From Clostridiales bacterium (GTDB taxonomy: Bacteria; Bacillota; Clostridia; Oscillospirales; Oscillospiraceae): a DNA stretch of 59,865 bases. Shown here piece after piece: positions 25,541 through 37,087 of the stretch; positions within the stretch are counted from its first letter, which is position 1, and each line of letters opens with the position of its first letter. The stretch spans positions 1 through 59,865 of the forward strand of contig JALFXH010000126.1 of assembly GCA_022786965.1 (NCBI GenBank). The letters run 5' to 3'. The position numbers and the translations under genes were made by a program. The notes below the pieces were generated by a model that searched no databases, was not told the origin of the DNA, and was given only the letters and a program-made list of their open reading frames with translations.

Positions 25541-27787
25541 ATGGCACGGAAAAATAAGGAACCTGAAAAGAAGAAAAAAGTAAACACCGATGGCGTGATG
25601 GGGCTTCACGGATCTACCACCGAGCAGGCGATTTCCGAAACCCTGGAAATCAACTATATGCCCTACGCCATGTCGGTCATCGTCTCCCGGGCCATTCCCG
25701 AGATCGACGGCTTCAAGCCCTCCCATCGCAAACTCCTGTACACCATGTACAAAATGGGGCTGCTCAGCGGCGGCAGAACCAAGTCCGCCAACATTGTGGG
25801 CCAGACCATGCGCCTGAACCCCCACGGCGACGCGGCGATTTATGAAACCATGGTGCGTCTTGCCCGGGGCAATGAAACCCTGCTTCACCCCTTTGTGGAC
25901 TCCAAGGGCAACTTTAGCAAGGTCTATTCCCGGGACATGGCCTACGCCGCCTCCCGGTATACGGAAGCTAAGCTGGACCCCATCTGCGGCGAGATTTTTA
26001 AGGATATCGACAGCGACACCGTGGACATGGTGGACAACTACGACGCCACCATGAAGGAGCCGGCTCTGCTTCCCACCACCTTCCCCAACGTGCTGGTATC
26101 CGCCAACCAGGGTATCGCCGTGGGCATGGCCTCCAACATCTGCTCCTTCAACCTGAAGGAGGTCTGCGACACTGCCATCGCTCTGATGAAGAACCCCGAA
26201 CACGACATTCTGGAAACCCTGCCGGGGCCGGACTTCTCCACCGGCGGCGAGCTGCTGTTTGACGAGGCCGCCACCCGGGAAATCTATTCCACCGGCCGGG
26301 GCAGCTTCAAGCTTCGGGCCAAGTGGCGCTATGTCAAGGATGGCAACCTCATTGAAATCACCGAGATTCCCTACACCACTGCTACCGAGGTCATCATGGA
26401 CAAGGTGGCGGAGCTGATCAAGGCGGGCAAGATCAAAGAAATCGCCGATATGCGGGACGAAACCGACCTGGGCGGTTTGAAGCTGACCATTGACCTCAAG
26501 CGGGGCGTTGACCCGGAGAAGCTCATGCAGAAGCTGTTCCGCATGACCACGTTGCAGGATTCCTTTCCCTGCAACTTCAACATCCTGATCGCGGGAATGC
26601 CCCGGGTCATGGGCGTGGGGGAGATTCTCGACGAGTGGACGGCATGGCGCACCGACTGTATCAAGCGGCGGCTGTTCTTCCAGATCGGCAAAAAGGAAGA
26701 AAAACTCCACCTGCTGAAGGGCCTGGAGCGGATTCTGCTGGACATCGACAAGGCCATTCGCGTCATCCGGGAGACGGAGATGGACAGCGAGGTGGTGCCC
26801 AACCTGATGATCGAGTTCGGCATTGACGAGGTGCAGGCGAATTTTGTCGCCGAGATCAAGCTGCGCAACATCAACAAGGAATACATTCTCAAGCAGACCA
26901 AGGCAATTTCACAGTTGGAGCAGGAAATTGCCGATATGCGCGCCACGCTGGAAAGCGCCCGGAAGCTGAAAAATGTCATCATCAAGGAGCTGCAGGCGGT
27001 GTCCGACAAATTCGGCCAGCCCCGGAAGACGGAAATCATTTACGATGCTGCCGAGACTGCTCCGGAGGACGAGGGGGAAGAGATTCCCGACTATCCTGTC
27101 ACCGTATTCGTGTCCAAGGAAGGCTACCTGAAAAAAATCACGGCCCAGTCTCTGCGCATGAGCGGCGAGCAGAAGTTCAAGGAGGGAGACAGCCTGTCCT
27201 TTACCAAGGAAACCACCAATAAAGCGGAGTTCCTGGTATTCACCGACAAATTCCAGTGCTACAAATCCCGGCTTTCCGACTTTGACGACGGCAAGGCGTC
27301 CCTGTTGGGCGATTACCTGCCCCAGAAGCTGGGCTTTGAGCCGGGGGAGAATCTCCTGTCCATCCAGTTCTGCGGGGACTACAGGGGCTTTATCCTGTTC
27401 TTCTTCGAGAACGGAAAGGCCGCCAAGGTGCCGCTCAGCGCCTATGAGACGAAGACCAACCGCAAGAAGCTCACCGGCGCTTACTCTGACAAGAGCCTGC
27501 TGGTCACCGCCATGATGCTGGAGGAGGACGCCCAGATTGCCCTGTATTCCTCCGACGGACGGGCCGCAATCTTCTCCACCGCCCAGCTGCTGCCCAAGAC
27601 CACCCGCAATACCCAGGGCGTAGCGGTCATGACGCTGAAAAAGAAGGCTGTGTTGCAAAACGCGGTGCTGCTGGAAAACAGCGGCATCGTCAATCCCGGG
27701 CGCTACCGGACCAAGACCATTCCCTCCGCCGGAGCGCTGCTGAAGGAAGAGGACTCCGGGGACAAGCAGCAATCCTTTGAGGTTTGA
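25541..27787 (+). CDS. Divergent type IIA topoisomerase cleavage subunit (ParC/GyrA-like)
   Basis: 748 residues. The breakage-reunion domain is complete: MPYAMSVIVSRAIPEIDGFKPSHRKLLYTMY, the HGD region NPHGDAAIYETMVRLARG, and the catalytic Tyr140 in AASRYTEAKLDPI. A coiled coil follows (about 430-490), then a shortened, atypical C-terminal domain without an obvious GyrA box. In the quinolone-determining segment the usual HGDS-xVYD reads HGDAAIYE. With the ParE-like subunit it should form a heterotetramer that passes DNA double strands; whether it decatenates or supercoils cannot be told. Ribosome site AAGGAG. Confidence 0.88.
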   Translation: MARKNKEPEKKKKVNTDGVMGLHGSTTEQAISETLEINYMPYAMSVIVSRAIPEIDGFKPSHRKLLYTMYKMGLLSGGRTKSANIVGQTMRLNPHGDAAIYETMVRLARGNETLLHPFVDSKGNFSKVYSRDMAYAASRYTEAKLDPICGEIFKDIDSDTVDMVDNYDATMKEPALLPTTFPNVLVSANQGIAVGMASNICSFNLKEVCDTAIALMKNPEHDILETLPGPDFSTGGELLFDEAATREIYSTGRGSFKLRAKWRYVKDGNLIEITEIPYTTATEVIMDKVAELIKAGKIKEIADMRDETDLGGLKLTIDLKRGVDPEKLMQKLFRMTTLQDSFPCNFNILIAGMPRVMGVGEILDEWTAWRTDCIKRRLFFQIGKKEEKLHLLKGLERILLDIDKAIRVIRETEMDSEVVPNLMIEFGIDEVQANFVAEIKLRNINKEYILKQTKAISQLEQEIADMRATLESARKLKNVIIKELQAVSDKFGQPRKTEIIYDAAETAPEDEGEEIPDYPVTVFVSKEGYLKKITAQSLRMSGEQKFKEGDSLSFTKETTNKAEFLVFTDKFQCYKSRLSDFDDGKASLLGDYLPQKLGFEPGENLLSIQFCGDYRGFILFFFENGKAAKVPLSAYETKTNRKKLTGAYSDKSLLVTAMMLEEDAQIALYSSDGRAAIFSTAQLLPKTTRNTQGVAVMTLKKKAVLQNAVLLENSGIVNPGRYRTKTIPSAGALLKEEDSGDKQQSFEV

Positions 27788-27789
27788 GT

Positions 27790-28653
27790 ATGGGGCCTTT
27801 TCGTAAAACCTTCGGCTGGATCGCCGTGACCATTCTGGGCAGCGCTCTGTTTGCCTTCGGCTTTTCCTGCTTTCTTATGCCCAATGACATCAGCCCCGGC
27901 GGCATCTCCGGTCTGGCGCTGGTGGCGGTGGAGCTGCTGAAATTCGGCAGCGTGGGCAGCCTGAGCGTGCTCATCAATCTGCCCCTGTTCCTCATTGCGG
28001 GGGTGAAAATCGGCAGGCGGTTCTTCTTCGGTTCCCTGACGGGGATGCTGGTCAGCTCCGCCCTGATTGATGTGTTCGCGCTGATTCCCATGCCTGCTAC
28101 GGAGCCGCTGATCGGGGCGCTGTACGGCGGAACGCTGTGCGGCCTGGGGCTTGGGGCGGTGTTTGCCGCCGGGGCCTCTACTGGCGGCTCGGACATCGTG
28201 GTGAGGCTATTGAAGCTGCGCTGGCGGGATGTGCCCATTGGGCAGATTTCCATGGCCTTTGACGGCATGGTGGCGGTGATTACGGGCATTGTGTTCCGGG
28301 ATCTCAACAAGGCGCTGTACACCGGTGTCACTGTGTTCCTGTGCGGCAAGATCATGGACGCGGTGGTGTACCGCTTTGACTATTCCAAGGTGGCGCTCAT
28401 TATGACGAAGGAGCACCAGAAAATCGCGGAAGTGATAGATTCCCGACTGGGCCGGGGCGCTACCTTCCTCCACGGCCAGGGCAGCTACACACATCAGGAG
28501 CTGATGGTGGTGCTCACCGCCGTCAAGCGCCAGCAGATCACGGAACTCAAGGAGCTGGTCATGGAAATTGACCCGGCGGCCTTTGTGATTGTGCAGGAGG
28601 CCCATCAGGTTCTGGGTGACGGCTTCAGCCGGTATCACCGAAACGCGTTGTAA
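27790..28653 (+). CDS. YitT family membrane protein
   Basis: 287 residues. Five membrane helices (DUF161 part) with the signature FLMPNDISPGGISGLAL and GASTGGSDIVVRLL, then a cytosolic DUF2179 domain (TFLHGQGSYTHQELMVVLTAVKRQQITELKELV). Transport role is suspected for the family but not proven. The ATG at 27790 lies 2 bases after the ParC-like stop, with GAGG inside the end of that gene, so it is co-transcribed with the topoisomerase genes. Confidence 0.9.
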   Translation: MGPFRKTFGWIAVTILGSALFAFGFSCFLMPNDISPGGISGLALVAVELLKFGSVGSLSVLINLPLFLIAGVKIGRRFFFGSLTGMLVSSALIDVFALIPMPATEPLIGALYGGTLCGLGLGAVFAAGASTGGSDIVVRLLKLRWRDVPIGQISMAFDGMVAVITGIVFRDLNKALYTGVTVFLCGKIMDAVVYRFDYSKVALIMTKEHQKIAEVIDSRLGRGATFLHGQGSYTHQELMVVLTAVKRQQITELKELVMEIDPAAFVIVQEAHQVLGDGFSRYHRNAL

Positions 28654-28665
28654 AGGGGTGTTATC

Positions 28666-29796
28666 ATGAAACGAACGCTGCTGCCGCTGTTTTTCGCGCT
28701 GAGTCTGCTGCTGGGGGGCTGCGGCTGGCTGAATGGAAGCTTTGTATCCGTGACGCCTCACGAGGCCCCCAAACAGGTTGCCCACGCGGATACCATTACC
28801 GCGGCCAATTACAAGGATTTTCTGGCAGCCCTGAAGCAGCTGGTGGCTGCCGGAACGGAGGTCGCCGCCATCCATGTGGAGGAGTATCCGGAGAAGGCAT
28901 TGGAGGTGGGCGTCCGGCGGGCGGTCTATAACGTGATGCACAACGACCCCATCGGCGCCTACGCGGTGGAGGATATCCAGTATGAGATTGGTTCCAGCAG
29001 CGGCCTGCCCGCCGTGTCCATTGCGGTGACCTACCGCCACAACTCCACCGAGCTGCAGCGAATCCGCAGAGCGGTCAGCATTCCTCAGGTTCAGATTATC
29101 GTTGCCAACGCGCTGGAAAGCTATGAGGCGGGGATTGTGCTGCTGGTGGGCCAGTATGAGGATACGGATTTTTCCCAGTTCGTCCAGGACTACGCCAGGG
29201 AGCACCCGGAAACCATTATGGAGGTTCCCCAGGTGACGCAGGCTCTTTACGGAACCGGCGAGAGCCGGGTGGTGGAGCTGATCTTCTCCTACCAGACCAG
29301 CCGGGACTCTCTGCGCCGGATGCAGGCCCAGGTGAAGCCGGTGTTCGAGTCGGCGGTGCTCTACGTCAGCGGCGACGGAGACGACTACCAGAAGTTCTCC
29401 CAGCTCTACGCTTTCCTCATGGAGCGCTTTGACTACAAGCTGGAAACCTCCATCACGCCCTCCTACAGCCTTTTGCGACACGGCATCGGCGACAGCCGGG
29501 CATTTGCCCAGGTCTACGCCGCCATGTGCCGGGACGCGGGACTGACCTGCATGACCGTGACCGGCACCCGGGACGGCGAACCCTGGACCTGGAACATGAT
29601 TCTGGACGGGGAGGAATACTACCATGTGGATTTGCTGCGATGCAGCGAACGGGGAAAGTACCGGGAGCTTACGGACGAGGAGATGGAAGGGTATGTCTGG
29701 GACTATTCCGACTATCCCGCCTGCACCGGCAAACCGGTTCCGGAGCTGACCGAGGCGGCGGAAACCCAGCCCACGGGAAATCTTGAAGAATTTTGA
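28666..29796 (+). CDS. Lipoprotein with degenerate transglutaminase-like domain
   Basis: 376 residues. A lipoprotein signal with lipobox LLGGC (Cys at about 19) predicts membrane anchoring outside the cell. The C-terminal part (about 265-335) matches the transglutaminase-like fold: SYSLLRHGIGDSRAFAQVYAAMCRDAGL, then EPWTWNMILDGEEYYHVD. In active members the helix begins with a catalytic Cys and the second motif is HAWN; here the positions read Asp-Ser and TWN, so both Cys and His are missing while the Asp is kept. It is therefore probably a non-enzymatic binding protein. It follows yitT by 12 bases. Confidence 0.75.
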   Translation: MKRTLLPLFFALSLLLGGCGWLNGSFVSVTPHEAPKQVAHADTITAANYKDFLAALKQLVAAGTEVAAIHVEEYPEKALEVGVRRAVYNVMHNDPIGAYAVEDIQYEIGSSSGLPAVSIAVTYRHNSTELQRIRRAVSIPQVQIIVANALESYEAGIVLLVGQYEDTDFSQFVQDYAREHPETIMEVPQVTQALYGTGESRVVELIFSYQTSRDSLRRMQAQVKPVFESAVLYVSGDGDDYQKFSQLYAFLMERFDYKLETSITPSYSLLRHGIGDSRAFAQVYAAMCRDAGLTCMTVTGTRDGEPWTWNMILDGEEYYHVDLLRCSERGKYRELTDEEMEGYVWDYSDYPACTGKPVPELTEAAETQPTGNLEEF

Positions 29797-29805
29797 AATT
29801 GGGTC

Positions 29806-29833
29806 TTGACAAATTCTGAAAATTCGCTATAAT
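29806..29833 (+). promoter_or_regulatory. Promoter of tRNA-Gly
   Basis: -35 TTGACA and -10 TATAAT with a 16-nt spacer, 14 bases before the tRNA. Confidence 0.85.
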
Positions 29834-29847
29834 AAGCCATGTCCGTT

Positions 29848-29923
29848 GCGGGTGTAGCTCATCTGGTAGAGCGCCACCTTGCCAAGGTGGAGGTAGCGGG
29901 TTCGAGCCCCGTCACCCGCTCCA
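29848..29923 (+). tRNA. tRNA-Gly (GCC)
   Basis: 76 nt with encoded CCA. The acceptor GCGGGTG pairs with CACCCGC, the anticodon arm CCACCTTGCCAAGGTGG carries GCC, and the T-arm has GGTTCGAGCCCC. It is a single-gene unit with promoter and terminator. Confidence 0.97.
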
Positions 29924-29924
29924 G

Positions 29925-29964
29925 AAAAAAGAACCCTTTGCTTTTTGGCAAAGGGTTCTTTTTT
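29925..29964 (+). terminator. Terminator of tRNA-Gly
   Basis: A 17-bp perfect stem (AAAAAAGAACCCTTTGC with GCAAAGGGTTCTTTTTT) with a U-run, directly after the tRNA and 5 bases before the hairpin array. Confidence 0.92.
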
Positions 29965-29968
29965 CAAC

Positions 29969-30146
29969 GAAATAAATCCCTGCGGGATTTGTGAAATGCG
30001 CTTCGCGCGTGAAATATGGCTCCGCCATGTGAAATGCCTGCGGGCGTGGGTGGATTTATTTCATTTCACTTTCCGCGTCAGCGGAAAATTTCACAATGCC
30101 GGAGGCATTATTTCACATTTTGCGCCAGCAAAATATTTCACTTCAC
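29969..30146. repeat. Bipolar array of small hairpins with conserved GTGAAAT spacers
   Basis: Seven hairpins with unrelated stems but constant spacers. Left half: AAATCCC-TGC-GGGATTT, GCGC-TTC-GCGC, ATGGC-TCC-GCCAT and GCC-TGCG-GGC, separated by GTGAAAT at 29991, 30009 and 30029. Right half: TTTCCGC-GTCA-GCGGAAA, AATGCC-GGA-GGCATT and ATTTTGC-GCCA-GCAAAAT, bordered by ATTTCAC, the reverse complement, at 30063, 30088, 30110 and 30135. Read on their own strand, all loops start with T. GAAATAAATCC (29969) and GGATTTATTTC (30052) form an 11-bp inverted repeat around the left half. It lies directly upstream of the four-helix-bundle gene. Confidence 0.85.
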
Positions 30147-30170
30147 AACCCGTCTTATTTACGGTATAAT
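30142..30170 (+). promoter_or_regulatory. Promoter of the four-helix-bundle gene
   Basis: -35 TTCACA and -10 TATAAT with a 17-nt spacer. The -35 box lies at the very end of the hairpin array, so array and gene expression are physically linked. Confidence 0.75.
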
Positions 30171-30194
30171 CCTTGTGAGAAAGGCGGTGTTTCT

Positions 30195-30542
30195 ATGTCA
30201 GAATCAAAACTTCGAGATATTTCAACTGATTTTGCGGTCAAAGTTATTATGCTGACCGAAACCATCAAGGGCCATTATTCATTGGTGAATCAACTGGAGC
30301 GCAGTGCAACTTCCATTGGAGCGAATATCCGTGAGGCGAATTACGCCCATGGAAAGTCAGATTTCATTGCTAAATTGCAAATCGCGTTGAAGGAATGCTA
30401 TGAAACAGAGTATTGGCTGGAACTATTTGTGAAGTCTGATATTTTGAATAGGGAACTTGCCGCAGATCTCTATACGCAATGCGGTACGATTCGGCGTATC
30501 CTGATTGCCTCCATTAACACCGCTAAGAAGAATAAACAATGA
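30195..30542 (+). CDS. Four-helix-bundle protein (S23/IVS, Avd-like family)
   Basis: 115 residues. It begins MSESKLRDIS after AAAGGCGG; ATGs further up lie within the repeat array. The pattern AVKVIMLTETIKGHYSLVNQLERSATSIGANIREANYA, then FIAKLQIALKECYETEYWLELF and a final helix, is that of PF05635, the family of the 23S rRNA intervening-sequence protein and of the Avd accessory protein of diversity-generating retroelements. These are basic pentameric barrels that bind nucleic acid. No reverse transcriptase or variable repeat is nearby. Its position next to the hairpin array suggests it binds that RNA or DNA (inference). Confidence 0.9.
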   Translation: MSESKLRDISTDFAVKVIMLTETIKGHYSLVNQLERSATSIGANIREANYAHGKSDFIAKLQIALKECYETEYWLELFVKSDILNRELAADLYTQCGTIRRILIASINTAKKNKQ

Positions 30543-30544
30543 GA

Positions 30545-30583
30545 AATCCCCCCGATTCTGCATTCCGCAGAATCAGGGGGATT
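30545..30583. terminator. Bidirectional terminator
   Basis: AATCCCCC and GATTCTG pair with CAGAATC and GGGGGATT in one long stem between the convergent four-helix-bundle and asnS genes. Confidence 0.8.
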
Positions 30584-30593
30584 GTTACTTCTC

Positions 30594-31985
<1,392 letters not shown>

Positions 31986-32101
31986 GGGAGGACTCCTCTT
32001 TTCTTGCAGAAATATAGAGTCAGTATACGTCAATTTGGGAGATTTTACAAGAGGGAAATGTGTTTTTTATGAAAATTGTCTGATTCTAAGAAAATCTTAA
32101 G

Positions 32102-32130
32102 TGTACACCCGGCGGTTTTTGTGCTACAAT
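32102..32130 (+). promoter_or_regulatory. Probable promoter of the LtaS-like gene
   Basis: -10 TACAAT with a weak -35 TGTACA at 17-nt spacing, 32 bases before the ATG at 32162. Confidence 0.5.
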
Positions 32131-32161
32131 GTGGGATAGTTTATCAAAGGAGCGACCCCGA

Positions 32162-34090
32162 ATGGGAGTACATGAAAAATCTGCCGTGAAGACGCACCGG
32201 AGGCGGCGCACTGCCCCACTGTGGCTGCTGCCGGTGTCCTTTTTTCTGGTGGAATTGTTTGCGTTTTTCTTTTTATCTCTGAAACCAAAGGACTTTTCCG
32301 CTGAACAGCTGTGGCCTCTGGCCTTCGGCGTCCTGTGGGCGGTAATCCTCAGCGCTATTGTGTGGACGCTGCCTGCGAGGGCGGGAAGAATTGTATATGG
32401 GGTGCTGTACGGCGTCATCACCGTGTACGCCATCGTCCAGACGGGCTACTATGTGCTTTTCGGCGAAATGATGTGGCTGTCGGATTTTCGCTATGCCTCC
32501 GAGGGCGCGGACTATGCCGACGTTATTCTCAGCTATCCGCTGGGCTGGTGGCTGGGCGTGATTGCCCTGATTGCGCAGGGGGTGGCGCTGGTCTGGAAAT
32601 TCCCCCGGTGGCGGTATGACTGGCGGCTGGCGCTGGTGTCCGCAGTGCTGTGCGTGACTGCCGCTGCCGGCGCTATGGTGATGCCTCAGCTGGTATTTGA
32701 GCAGGATGACGATGTCCGGTATTCCAAATCCGATTATGGGCGGGCCCAGTCCACCAGAGCCGCCTACGAAAACCTGTTCAACACCCACCGGCTCTATCAG
32801 GTCTGCGGCCTGTACCAGACTCTGTGCAAGGACGTTTACGCCAACGTCATCTATCCCCTGACCCCGGCCTACAAGGAGGCCCACCAGGCGGGACATCAGG
32901 AAATCGACGCCTATTTCGCGGAGAAAGACAGGCCGGAGGCAAACGAAATGACCGGCCTGCTGGCTGGGAAAAACGTGATTCTGGTGCTGATGGAGTCCAT
33001 GGACGACTGGATGCTGGGGGAGTATACTCCCACCCTGAACCGTCTCATGTCCGAGGGCATCAACTTTACCCGGTTCTACACCCCGGTTTACGGCGGCATC
33101 CGAACCTTTAACACGGAATTCTGCATCAATACCGGCTCGTTCCTGAGCAGCACGGGCGGCTATGCCTTTGACTATGTGACCAACGATTTCCGGCAGTCGC
33201 TGGCGTATCTTCTGCGGGAGCAGGGCTACACCGCGAAGGCGTTTCACTACAACAGCCCCACGTTTTACAGCCGGGGGGTGTTCTCGGAAGCCATGGGCTA
33301 TGAGGCCTACGTCAGCTACGCCGATTACCTGACGGGATTGTCCGCGGACGCGGCGAAAAAGCTGCTGTACGATGACCAGCTGCTATTCGACAACGAGGGA
33401 CTGAACAGCGAATTCTTCCGGGAAGGGAAGCGGCTGAACTTTGTTATCACCCGGTCCGCCCACCTGAGCTACAAGTATAATGAGGTTCTCAGCTACTGGG
33501 GCCTGAAAAAATACCCGGAATTCAAGGGTCTTACCGGCAACGAGGAAACCGACTGCGCTTACCTGAAAGCCAAGCTGGTGGACGACCTGTTTGCCCGCCT
33601 GATGGCGGAACTGGAAGAAAAGGGAGAACTGGAAAACACGGTGATCATCGGCGTCACCGACCACTACACCTACGGCTACAAAAACGAGAAAGCCCTGCTG
33701 GAGCTGTCCGGTGTAGATAACAAACTGCTGCTGGAAAAGACGCCCTGCTTTATCTGGAGCGCCGATCTGGAGCCCATGGAGGTGGACAAGGTGCTGAACA
33801 CCTCGGATGTGCTGCCTACGGTGCTGAACCTGCTGGGCATTGACAGCCCCTATAGCTACATTGGCTGTGATGCATTCGATGAACGTTACGACGGCTTCGC
33901 ACCCTTCTCCAATGGCAGCTGGATTTATGGGAACGCTGCCTATGACGCTTCCACCAGAAAGCTAATCTCCATTGACGGCAGTGAATCGGAGCTTTCTCAG
34001 GAAACCCGGAAGGAGATCGCCCAGCGGGTGCAGCAGTTTACCAGAATCAACAATCTGATTCTGGATGTGGATTATTACGGAGAAGGCTGA
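32162..34090 (+). CDS. LTA synthase/sulfatase-like membrane protein
   Basis: 642 residues. Five N-terminal membrane helices (to about residue 185) precede an extracellular alkaline-phosphatase-fold domain. The metal site includes Glu in LVLMESMDDW, the nucleophile Thr315 in GGIRTFNTEF, and TDHYTYG near residue 500. This is the layout of LtaS-type enzymes that build polyglycerol-phosphate or related polymers from phosphatidylglycerol, or that add phospho-groups to glycans. The exact donor and product are not decidable. The start MGVHEKSAVKTHRRRR follows AAAGGAG. Confidence 0.82.
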   Translation: MGVHEKSAVKTHRRRRTAPLWLLPVSFFLVELFAFFFLSLKPKDFSAEQLWPLAFGVLWAVILSAIVWTLPARAGRIVYGVLYGVITVYAIVQTGYYVLFGEMMWLSDFRYASEGADYADVILSYPLGWWLGVIALIAQGVALVWKFPRWRYDWRLALVSAVLCVTAAAGAMVMPQLVFEQDDDVRYSKSDYGRAQSTRAAYENLFNTHRLYQVCGLYQTLCKDVYANVIYPLTPAYKEAHQAGHQEIDAYFAEKDRPEANEMTGLLAGKNVILVLMESMDDWMLGEYTPTLNRLMSEGINFTRFYTPVYGGIRTFNTEFCINTGSFLSSTGGYAFDYVTNDFRQSLAYLLREQGYTAKAFHYNSPTFYSRGVFSEAMGYEAYVSYADYLTGLSADAAKKLLYDDQLLFDNEGLNSEFFREGKRLNFVITRSAHLSYKYNEVLSYWGLKKYPEFKGLTGNEETDCAYLKAKLVDDLFARLMAELEEKGELENTVIIGVTDHYTYGYKNEKALLELSGVDNKLLLEKTPCFIWSADLEPMEVDKVLNTSDVLPTVLNLLGIDSPYSYIGCDAFDERYDGFAPFSNGSWIYGNAAYDASTRKLISIDGSESELSQETRKEIAQRVQQFTRINNLILDVDYYGEG

Positions 34091-34142
34091 TTTGAAGAGT
34101 AGTACCTGGGCACACATACAAATTGGAATATACCGCGCGAAT

Positions 34143-34284
34143 GCCTTCCCCTTTGGGGAAGGTGGCCGAGCGTGAGCGAGGTCGGAAGAGGTAAACACCT
34201 TTTCGCCGAACCCCTGCTGTGCATCGAAAGCAGTACCGCCCTCTTCCGCCCCCCTGCGGGGGCACCTTCCCCAAAGGGGAAGGC
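34143..34284 (-). mobile_element. Gene-free palindromic element with the DUF559-cassette arms
   Basis: Left arm 34143-34192 (GCCTTCCCCTTTGGGGAAGG to GGAAGAGGT) and inverted right arm 34239-34284, with a 46-bp unique core. The flanks AATGCC and, read inverted, TCAAAGCC show it lies in the opposite orientation to the DUF559 cassette. It looks like a deletion derivative (MITE). It accounts for most of the 295-base gap between the LtaS-like gene and atpC. Confidence 0.75.
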
Positions 34285-34350
34285 TTTGATACGCCAAGTT
34301 CCGATTTACCATTTCCCGAATGAATCGAGTTTTCCCATCATGGAGTAAAG

Positions 34351-34380
34351 AATCCCGGCAGTCTGGTGACTGCCGGGATT
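34351..34380 (-). terminator. Terminator of the atp operon
   Basis: A 12-bp stem AATCCCGGCAGT / ACTGCCGGGATT lies just past the atpC stop. Confidence 0.8.
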
Positions 34381-34385
34381 ACGGT

Positions 34386-36223
<1,838 letters not shown>

Positions 36224-37072
36224 TTAAGAGCCGGCGACGATTTCGGTAATTTCCTGCGTAATCGCGGCCTGACGCGCCCGGTTGAACTTCAGGCTCAGGT
36301 CGGCAATCATCTCGTCGGCGTTCTGGGTAGCGGAGTCCATGGCGGAGCGGCGGGCAGCCTGCTCGGAGGCCCGGCTCTCGCACAGCGCGCCGTACAGCAC
36401 GCCGCCCAGATATTCGGGGACAATGGCGGCGAAGACCTCCTCCGCCGGGTGTTCATACAGGGTATCGCAGCGGCGGGGCGGGGCATTCTCCTGCGTCTCA
36501 GGCTTTTCAAGAGGCAGCAGCTTCATAAAGTCCGGAGACTGGGACAGCATGGACACGAAGTCGGTGTACGCAACGTACACCTCATCGTACTGCCCGTCTA
36601 AGAACGCCTTACTCAGCTGCTTGGCGATGGAGAAGCAGTCGCCGATGCCCACAGAAGCGGCTTCCGCGTAGGCATCCGTCAGAATGGGAATGCCCTTACT
36701 CTTAAAGCTGTCCACGGCCTTCTTGCCGATGGGCAACACGGCGGCTTCCTTGTCCTGAATCTGGGAATAGACCAGCTTGAGGACGTTGCTGTTATAGCCG
36801 CCGGCAAGGCCCCGGTCGCCCGCAATGACCACATACAGAACTTTTTTGTCACCCCGCTTTTTGAGGTAGGGAGAGGAAAAGTCCCGGTTGGAGCGGGTGA
36901 TGTCCTCGATGGTGCTCCGCAGAATTTCAAAATAGGGGCGGGAATTGGCGATTTGCGCCTGCGCCCGGCGAAGCTTGGAAGCAGCAACCATTTCCATGGC
37001 TTTCGTGATCTGCTTGGTGCTCTCCATGCTCCGGATGCGGTTTTTGATTTCCTTGGTGGAAACGCCAGCCAT
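36224..37072 (-). CDS. atpG: F1 ATP synthase gamma subunit
   Basis: 282 residues. Conserved N-terminus KEIKNRIRSMESTKQITKAMEMVAASKLR and C-terminus SLKFNRARQAAITQEITEIVAGS form the central coiled coil; VIAGDRGLAGGYNSN is the Rossmann-like part. It is the rotating shaft of F1. Confidence 0.97.
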   Translation of the reverse strand: MAGVSTKEIKNRIRSMESTKQITKAMEMVAASKLRRAQAQIANSRPYFEILRSTIEDITRSNRDFSSPYLKKRGDKKVLYVVIAGDRGLAGGYNSNVLKLVYSQIQDKEAAVLPIGKKAVDSFKSKGIPILTDAYAEAASVGIGDCFSIAKQLSKAFLDGQYDEVYVAYTDFVSMLSQSPDFMKLLPLEKPETQENAPPRRCDTLYEHPAEEVFAAIVPEYLGGVLYGALCESRASEQAARRSAMDSATQNADEMIADLSLKFNRARQAAITQEITEIVAGS

Positions 37073-37087
37073 GGGAAACCTCCTTCC

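Noticed and set aside
29969-30146. CRISPR array
   Set aside because: The constant part is only 7 nt, the variable parts are self-complementary hairpins, orientation flips midway and no cas gene is near.
30096-30194. Upstream start for the four-helix-bundle protein
   Set aside because: That segment lies inside the hairpin array and upstream of the promoter; the family N-terminus fits the ATG at 30195.
30195-30542. Diversity-generating retroelement
   Set aside because: Only the Avd-like fold is present; no reverse transcriptase, template repeat or variable repeat is seen within the window.
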